NCBI RefSeq assembly: GCF_037325665.1
Contig: NC_090250.1
Coordinates: 21,952,666-22,016,665 of the forward strand
Reading direction: 5' to 3'
Origin: Littorina saxatilis
Taxonomy: Eukaryota > Mollusca > Gastropoda > Littorinimorpha > Littorinidae
Length of the DNA stretch: 64,000 nt
The notes beneath the pieces were generated by a model. That model made no database searches and was not told the DNA's origin. It was given only the letters and a program-made list of their open reading frames with translations. Position 1 is the first letter of the stretch. Each line of letters starts with the position of its first letter. Both the position numbers and the translations under genes were made by a program. Shown here piece by piece: positions 52,802-61,800 of this stretch.

Positions 52802-55800
52802 TGTGTTTTGATATGACAGTAAACTGCAACTGTGTGTTTGTGTGTAAACATGACAGTATACATACACTGCAACCAAATTCATGACCGACCGGCCAAAAAC
52901 TCAAACCCCCCTTTTAAGACCCCCCCTTTTTACGACCTAATTTTCAAGGTTTTTCCAAAGTCGTAAACAGGGGGTTCTACTGTATACAGTGACGCAAAGA
53001 GACTGGACTTACTATACAAAGAGAAAGACAACACATTACAAAACAAATGAGACAAAAGGGATGCGGGGTTATCCCCCTTGTGTCGTCTGCCGTCTGTTAC
53101 TTTCGTTTTGACGCTTTTTTTTTCTTTTTTTTTTTACAAATGCAATAAAAAAAAAAAGTCTAGGGTCGGCGGAAAAAAACTAGGTAGGGTCGGGTGACCA
53201 GAAACATACAACTTTTTTTTGTGTGCCTAATAACATCAACAATGGTTTTGAAACAGTCAGCAGTGTCGTTTGGGGGAAAGTATTTTTAACAGATAACTTG
53301 AGTTTGTGGAGCATTACACATTTTTGAAACACTTGACAGATTCTGAGCGATGAGAGCAAGCGGCAACAATATGACACTTTTGGAATGTCGGGTCCTGGTG
53401 CTGGTGCAGGCGCCGGTGCTGGTGCTGGGAGAGGATTTCAAGGTGCACAAGGCTTCAGTCAGTCAGGTAATCAGATATCTATAGAGGGACTTACGTAATC
53501 CATTTGTTGTTCACTTGGGTTGCCAAGATTTCTGGTGTGTTGTCGAAGAGCAGGATTCAAGAACAAGTTGTGTTGCATTCAACTTTAAGAGTCTTTGCGT
53601 TTGGATGGTTTGGTTGTTGCTTTGTAACGTCTCTTCAACCTATTTGGCTATGCAGTGTTTAGTACAACAACTAAACATTGTTTTGCAGGGTTTCAAAACT
53701 TCCACGGTTCCATCGACCCAGAGGAGCTGTTTCGCAAGATCTTTGGTGACGCTGGGATGGGTGGCTTTAGCAACTTCAGTGACTTTGAGGAGAGCAAATA
53801 TGGCTTTGCCCCTGCTTCTGAGGTTGGTACATTTGTTAGAAAATGCGATGGCTGATGATTTCACTTCAAAGAAACATAAAATTAAATTCAGTGAACCCCC
53901 CTTTAGGGACCAACCCCCTTTTAAAACCCTAGTTTTCCAGAATTTTATTTTTATTTATTTTTATATTTTTTGGGGTCTTAAAAGACTCCCGCGGGTTAGG
54001 GGGAAGAATTTACCCGATGCTCCCCAGCATGTCGTAAGAGGCGACTAACGGATTCTGTTTCTCCTTTTACCCTTGTTAAGTGTTTCTTGTATAGAATATA
54101 GTCAATGTTTGTAAAGATTTTAGTCAAGCAGTATGTAAGAAATGTTAAGTCCTTTGTACTGGAAACTTGCATTCTCCCAGTAAGGTAATCTATTGTACTA
54201 CGTTGCAAGCCCCTGGAGCAATATTTTGATTAGTGCTTTTGTGAACAAGAAACAATTAACAAGTGGCTCTATCCCATCCGCCCCCCCCCCCCCCCCCCCT
54301 CTTTCCCCGTTGCGATATTACCTTCGTGGTTGAAAACGACGTTAAACACCAAATAAAGAAAGTAAAGAAAGGTCTTAAAAGTAAAAGGGGGTTTCAACTG
54401 CATGCTTGTGCGTGTGTGTGTTGTATGTGTAGAGAGTTTCACAGAAAACTACTGGACCAATCTTCATAATATTTTACATGTGATTTTTTCCCAGATGGTA
54501 TTCCTAGATGATTTTGTTTTGTCCGATGTGAATCTGACTTGCTGTTCTAGAGTGGTAAAAAGCTCAGACTAAATGTAAAGCAAAATTCTTTGACATGTTT
54601 TCAGATGATCATGGAGCTGGCATTCCAGGAAGCTGCACGAGGGGCAAACAAAGAGATCAACGTGAACGTGAAAGAGACGTGCCCCAAGTGTCGAGGCAGC
54701 AAGGCAGAACCAGGCACCAAGCCTGTCAAGTGTCACCATTGCAACGGCACAGGCATGGTAAGCCTTTGGTGACACTACAAAATATATCCTCACGGTAGTT
54801 GTTTTTAATAGCTCCAGGTGAAAGTGTAGTAGCTGAGGTGAAAAACTTGGGACACACAGAAATATGTGTTGGTCTGTGTCATGTATGAATGAGTTTTAAG
54901 TTACTAAGACTGCTGTTTAGGATGATTCTGATAGTGATAATGTTGAGGGGAGTGTGTGTGTGGGACTGAAGCAGCATGTTGATACTGCAGTTGTTAAAGC
55001 GCGAGTCCTCAGTTGACAATGATCACTTTACAGGCCTTGTGCCAGCTTTTCCAGCTGCAGATTTTTAAAATGAAACTACTGTCCTGAATTCCTGTTATCC
55101 GTGATGACCTGGGTTGAGGTGCACGGACCTGTTTACACTACACATTGAGCGTAGTAAACTACGATTTTGGTCCCCAAACTACGCAACTACGCATGCTTGT
55201 CTTATACTACGCAAACGTTTCGTTTCGACTACACATTTTGACATTTTGAATACGCAAAAACGCGAGCGAGTTCCGATCCATAATTTGTACTAACCGGTTG
55301 TGTACTGCGTGCAAAACATGCCCGGCGCCCGCGAGAGTAGCGTAGTCAGTTGGTCTTGCTGCTGTTATTACAACTATCGCGGGCGTTTCAGCACATACTT
55401 TTCTGAACGCGGTCACTTCGTAGCTCATTCTTTCTGGAGGGAAAAAATGGCTACAGCGACGAACACGGATTCAGAAGACTTTGGCGATCAACCGCCACGG
55501 AGCAAAAAAAAGAAGCTTGGTCAAACTCCCAGCAAGGCTTTTCTGCCAAAGGACTATGAGGAGCATCCATGCCTAGTTTCGTGGAGAAAAGGGAAGCATT
55601 TTGCCCACTGCACTGTGTGCAACACGGCTTTTTCAGAGAAGCACAGTGGGCTTTACGACCGTGTAACCGCCACAAGAAAAGCACTTCTCATGAGGAATTC
55701 GAGAAATCCCGACCAAAGCAGAGGAAAAATTGGACTGTTTTGTGAAGAAACCCGTGCCAGGGAAAGAAGACCAAGACAAGCTCACTTTTGAGAGATCAGT

Positions 55801-58800
55801 AACCAGAGCAGAGGCAATGACCTGCCATATTATTATTATTGCCGACGCAAACCTGTTCTGTTTATATATATATGCAAATTTGCCTTCATGTTGATACACA
55901 TACTCCCAGTCCCTACTTTTTGTGACTTGATGTTCTCAGATTGTCACAGGTCTTGAATAGGGGTTCCCACTGTATATGAACTGCATACCCCTCAACATAG
56001 CTTTTTTTTAACAAATCATGAAATGTTCCAAACTAGTTAATAATTTTTTTCTTAACAAATAAACTTAATGCTTGGCTTGTATTTTTGTGGGGGCTTTGTT
56101 TGTATTTGTATGAGGAGTATTGTTCACATTGTAATAGTTTTGTTTGGAGTGTTGAGTGTTTGTTTTAGTACGGTATAAGTAACTGTTCTGTTTTGCGGTT
56201 TGGGTTGATCAAATTGAAATACTACACATTCACCTGCCAAACTACACATTTGCCTTATTTTCACACCCAAAACTACACATGGTACATTTCAGGGGTAGGC
56301 AGGTCTGGGTGCAGGAGAAAGATACCATCCGGTCGGGAGCCAGCCGCGATGTTGAATTGGTTGAACTTGAGATTCATTGTGATTTCAACGAATCAGACCC
56401 CGCGGTTTGTTCTCACCCGTTTGGGTGGCACCCACTTTCGCTTCGTGCACCCCAGCCCTGGTTACCAGTTCCACAGTTATATTTCCCACAAAACTCATGG
56501 TGTGTCTTTACCTGATGCAGGAAACAATCAGCACAGGTCCCTTTGTGATGCGGTCAACGTGTCGAGCGTGTGGAGGATCCAAGACCATAGTGAAAACACC
56601 GTGCACAGAGTGTGCGGGCAAGGGCAAGATCGTCATGAGGAAGAAGGTGGTGGTCCCCGTCCCTGCAGGTATAGTTTGACATTGTCAATGTTTTGTTCCT
56701 GTGTGTTTTCTACATAAAAAAATGATGGCAGTCTCCTAGATCTATCGCAGATCAAGGAGGCACACATTCACTGAAGAGAAAAATGTTTTCTGTTGATGAT
56801 GTCAGCAGGGTTTGTACAGGTGCTTGAAATCCTTGAAAGTGCTTGAATTTGGAGGGGTCAGTTTCAAGGCCTTGAAAGTGCTTAAAAAATTAACAAGATC
56901 TTTGAAAGTCCTTAAAACCTCTTATGCTGTAATTAGTAAACTGATTACACAACAACCACCCACAATAAACAATTGCTATGATTTTGTATTTAATAACCTC
57001 AAAAAGTTGAACAGTAACCTACAGTCCTAGGCTTTTGAGTCTTGTCTGCTTCAAAACGATCGTTTGCTACGAATCTGTCGCCTTTGACAAAAATTTAATC
57101 ATTCGTTTTTGAACATCCAATGATTTAAATTGGCGTGCGGGACGGGGGCATAATAACCAACGAGGGTTTCATTGCGAGCTTAGAAGGTAAGAGGGTGCTT
57201 GATTTTCTCTTCAGAAGGTCTTGAAAGTCCTTGAAAAGTACTTGAATTTTATAACAAAAAAAACTGTACGAACCCTGGATCATATGACTTGAACTTGAAG
57301 TGAAAGGAAGAGGTATCAAGTGTGTGTGTATGAGTGTGTGATAGAGAGAAAGAGAGAGTGATTGAACACATCTGGTCAGTAATCCTAACTCTCTTGTCTT
57401 TTTGTATTACTATTAGTACTTGGAGATTGATTGTACTTTCTGTGATTCTGGTAATTTTATACATGTTAATGTTTTTGTAGTCCCGCAGTGGGGCACTGCG
57501 GTTATGAAATTAAAGGCCCCTCCTGTTTTTGGAACCGCAGGAGCTTTCTAGTTTGCTGTTAGGTAGATTTTTGGTTCCTCTTTCCTGTCATGCTCTCTTT
57601 TTCTTCATGAATTCTTTTCTTTTTTCTGCCTTCTTGCTCATTCACCTGTATTTTTTCCAAAAATCTCTTCTCTTGCCGCTTGTCTCGCGATTCATGTATA
57701 GTTTAATCTGTTAGTGTTCTGATGTAAGTCCAGCAGTAGATAGGTTAAGCCTATTTTAACATACTGGAAACTGGTAATCTTCCAGTAGGTATTAATTTAG
57801 TTTTACTAAAGCCTGCTGGGACACAAGTAATGGGTTAGTGCATTTGTAAACAGGAATCGCTTGACAAGTGGCCCCCTTCATCCCCCCCTTCCTCGTCCTG
57901 ATATGGCTCTGCGTAGTCGGCTGGACGTTAAGCAACAAATAAACAAACAAACAAACAATGTTTTGTAGGTGTGGAGGATGGCCAGACAGTGAGAATGCCT
58001 GTAGGCAATCAAGAAATCTTCATCACATTCAAGGTAACATTCACAGCTTTCTCTGTATGATATGCCAAGAAAAGTTAAATTAAAACAGCTTAGATTACTG
58101 ATATCAACTTGTATTGCTTTGTCCTCAGTTCAGAAATGGATTTTGATGAGATGTAAATGCTGGGGTTTTGTTTTTTGTTTGGAATCATTTTACCTCAGTA
58201 CCCCCCGCGGGTTAGGCGGAAGAATTTACCCGATGCTCCCCAGCATGTCGTAAGAGGCGACTAACGGATTCTGTTTCTCTTTTTACCCTTGTTAAGTGTT
58301 TCTTGTATAGAATATAGTCAATGTTTGTGAAGATTTTAGTCAAGCAGTATGTAAGAAATGTTAAGTCCTTTGTACTGGAAACTTGCATTCTCCCAGTAAG
58401 GTCATATAATGTACTACGTTGCAAGCCCCTGGAGCAATTTTTTGATGAGTGCTTTAATTTGTGAACAAGAAACAATTAAGAAGTGGCTCTATCCCATCCC
58501 CCCCCCCTTTCCCCGTCGCGATATAACCTTGAACGGTTGAAAACGACGTTAAACACCAAACACCAAATAAAGAAAGAAGATTTTACCTCGGTCTCACACT
58601 CTTAAGTCTGATAAATTATTTACTCCTACTATGTGTGTGTGCGTGCGTGCGTGCGTGTGATTGTGTGTGTGTTTTATTTTTAAAATTACAAAAATGGTAC
58701 ATATTTGGTTAACTTCCTGTATTGAAGAAATGACTTGTTTTTTTTACCCAGGTTGCCAAAAGTCGAATATTCCGGAGGGAAGGTGCTGATGTACACAGCG

Positions 58801-61800
58801 ACGTAACGGTCAGTCTCACACAAGCCATACTCGGCGGCACAATACGTATACCTGGCATCTACGGTGATATTTTACTCACGGTGAGTTGTGCATCAGTCTT
58901 GATTCCTTTTGCTTTGTGTGTGTCCAGTGCTAGTACAGTGGTACCTGTCATTTCTACCATTTCTTGCTGAGAGCTCATCTGCCAGTATAGTGCACATTGT
59001 GTTGTCCCCTGGTCTGTTCGCCTAGTTGAAATGTCCCTGGGCGGGGATGTAGCTCAGTCGGTAGCGCGCTGGATTTGTATCCAGTTGGCCGCTGTCAGCG
59101 TGAGTTCGTCCCCACGTTCGGCGAGAGATTTATTTCTCAGAGTCAACTTTGTGTGCAGACTCTCCTCGGTGTCCGAACACCCCCGTGTGTACACGCAAGC
59201 ACAAGAACAAGTGCGCACGAAAAAGATCCTGTAATCCATGTCGGAGTTCGGTGGGTTATAGAAACACGAAAATACCCAGCATGCTTCCTCCGAAAACGGC
59301 GTATGGCTGCGTAAATGGCGGGGTAAAAAACGGTCATACATGTAAAATTCCACTTGTGCAAAAAAAAACCACGAGTGTACGTGGGAGTTTCAGCCCACGA
59401 ACGCAGAAGAAGAAGAAGAAGAAATGTCCCTCATGGAATACCACCTGCAGTGCACAATCTATTTTGGTGCAAAGGGTGTTCTCTCGTCATTGGCACCATT
59501 GTTTTGAGTTTATTGTACTATCAGCAATCTGAGAAGTAAGCGCTCTAAATGCATATGAAATGTGTGACGAGTTATGCGGAACTGATCTCCTGGAACCTGA
59601 GAGAATATAACAAACATTGAAACGAACAAGCAACTTTCATCGAGATTGATTCTGCATAAGTCTCGTTTACTCTTGTTGCACATGTCGTATGCATTTAGAG
59701 CACTTACATTCCTTTGTTTGACAGATTCTAAAGATAATGCTCTGCCTCATATGATTGAGATTCTCATATAAAATCAACAAGTCTACACTTACTGCAGGTT
59801 AACTACCCTGTGTGTTATGTTTGTGATGGATGTGTACAGATTAGACATTTGGATGTTTGTGTCAACCATGAAGTGGGCTGCAATAGCTTACGGATGGATG
59901 TTTGTTTCTACCATGCAGATACCTGAAGGCACACAGTCCCATGATCGTGTTAGGATGCCAGGGAAGGGAATTAGTCGAGTCAACAGTCATGGATATGGAG
60001 ACCACTATGTACATTTCAAGATCAGAATACCAGTGTGAGTATTCTCCCTTTTGTTGCTGTTTCCAGTTTCCACACACAGATCTGGCAAGAGAATCTTCCG
60101 CCGTTTGGCGGAAATCCGCCTTTTTGATGAGCCCCAGGGTCGGGGGGGGGGGGGGGGGGGGGAGGTACGGTACTTTCATCCGCGTAACAGCTTCCATCGG
60201 CGATAGTTTATTCTCAATTGGCGTATTCTTATTTGGACTGAATGTTGCTTGCATGAAATTTGCCGAGTAGAACCCGAGGATGATAAGAATGCTGTCGGAA
60301 ACAGCCGAGCAAGTGGTTTTATGCTTGTTCCGGAATTTGCCGAAGATTTCCGAGCGCTTTCTTTGTTTTTACGGATCGTGCAGTTTCTAGACCACGCGCC
60401 ATTTTGGTCACCATGCATCGACGAATTACGAAAAGCGATAAGGCCCTTGCGGTCGAAATCGACTCAAGTGTGAAAAACAAATGGAATTTTGGTTGGCTTC
60501 AGGAGAGAGTGAAGACTTCGATCTGGTTGACGAAAGGCAAAGTCTAAAACGAACACACAGTGAGCTCTCTGTTAACGATTTTGAACACATTGGTATGAAA
60601 TTACTGCAGCTTCAAGTGCACTGTTTTGTAAAGTTATGGTCTTCTTCTTTTCGATCGCCGATCACACTTGGAGTCCAGATCTTGAGATATAATTAGTGGG
60701 TAAAGTTATGGTGTCTCTTGGTGCACATTTTGGGGTGGAAAATGTCAAAAACCCTCAGCTTCAGGGGTATTGCCCCCTGACCCCCTGGCAGGGGCCTATA
60801 GCGGCCCCCGCACCCCCGCATTATTTTCCTTCTTTTTGATGATTTCTTGTTCCCATGCCTGAACAGATGTGCATATCAGGGCAGATATGATTAAGGGGGG
60901 GGGGGGGGGGGGGGGGGGGGGAGAGGTGATTACATTTTGCTACAATGAATAATTTTTACTTTGTTCCTAAAATTTTAATTGTTTTAATTTTTCCTGGCTT
61001 TTGATTCATTTTTGCCTATTTTTGGTCAACATGTACAAACCTTTTGCATTTGTAAATTATGTGTTTTCCAGCAGTCTTGAAGCGTCAGTGACCCACATCC
61101 TCCTGTGTTCTTCTTCTTTCTTCTCGTTCGCTTCTTGTGTGTTCTGAGACCAACTGTTTTTCTGTTGCAGAAAATTGACACCAGAGCAGAGGGCATTGAT
61201 CATAGCTTTTGCAGAGATGGAGAAAGGCGTAGAGGGCACCGTGAAGGGTATCACACAGACAGATGACGGTTTGTGAAGTTTCTGTTCCTGTAGTAATAAA
61301 GGCTCGTATCTTTCACTTGAATTTGAGAAAATGTCAAGCTTTTGTACACAAGTGAACGATGAACCATTTACTTTAGTGACTTCCATAGCAATGAATTTTG
61401 AGGTAATCCTGGGCATTTTGTTTTCATCTGCTTTTTAACTGCTTAGAAAATAATACGGATAAGTTATTATCAACACAGTCATTGCTTTTCTTGTGTTTAA
61501 GCTGCTGATAAGTGGATATCACCGCAAACATTACTTTCTTTGTATTTAAGCTAGCCATGGATGAGAGAGACATGGAGAAACTGTAAAATTGTAAGCAAGG
61601 ACATGTTGATTGCCGAGACTGTTTGTGTTTTGCACTGCTGTTGCTGTAGAAGCATTGTGTGTGTGTGTGATCATAGAGAGCCAGAATTTGATTTATGATG
61701 TTGTTTGGTGCGGAACAATTTCTGTTGCCACCAATACACGGAGTCTAGTTTTCAAATGCAGTCAAACCTGTCTATGAAGGGACTGACCAAAAGTGGTTGT

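Larger units (their letters stand above)
49647..53466 (+). other. DNAJA3: DNAJA3 J domain and Gly-rich exons 2-4
   Basis: J domain from [20 protein letters not shown] (exon 2) through [13 protein letters not shown] (exon 3, with the HPD tripeptide needed to trigger Hsp70 ATPase) to [19 protein letters not shown]. Exon 4 then gives [15 protein letters not shown], a Gly/Ala linker where human has a different Gly/Ser-rich stretch. [10 protein letters not shown]-like sequence just before the J domain may contain the presequence cleavage site. Confidence 0.95.
57969..61268 (+). other. DNAJA3: DNAJA3 substrate-binding exons 8-11
   Basis: Exon 8: [20 protein letters not shown]. Exon 9: [20 protein letters not shown] and [18 protein letters not shown]. 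Exon 10: [20 protein letters not shown] and [15 protein letters not shown]. Exon 11: [20 protein letters not shown] and [13 protein letters not shown]. These follow the beta-barrel CTD-I/CTD-II order of DnaJ. If intron 11 were retained, translation would stop after DDGL. Confidence 0.96.

Noticed and set aside
12909-58475. Conserved 60-87-codon frames ending [13 protein letters not shown] at several places
   Set aside because: They are the antisense strand of family A retroposons and occur only within those copies.
59819-60038. 73-codon frame starting upstream of DNAJA3 exon 10
   Set aside because: It only reads into exon 10 from the intron; exon 10 itself begins at 59919 after a good acceptor.
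10347-60921. Long C and G homopolymer runs (10347, 16808, 47117, 54283, 60139, 60896) as functional G-quadruplexes
   Set aside because: Several lie inside retroposons or MITEs and their length may reflect sequencing or assembly slippage; no evidence of function.
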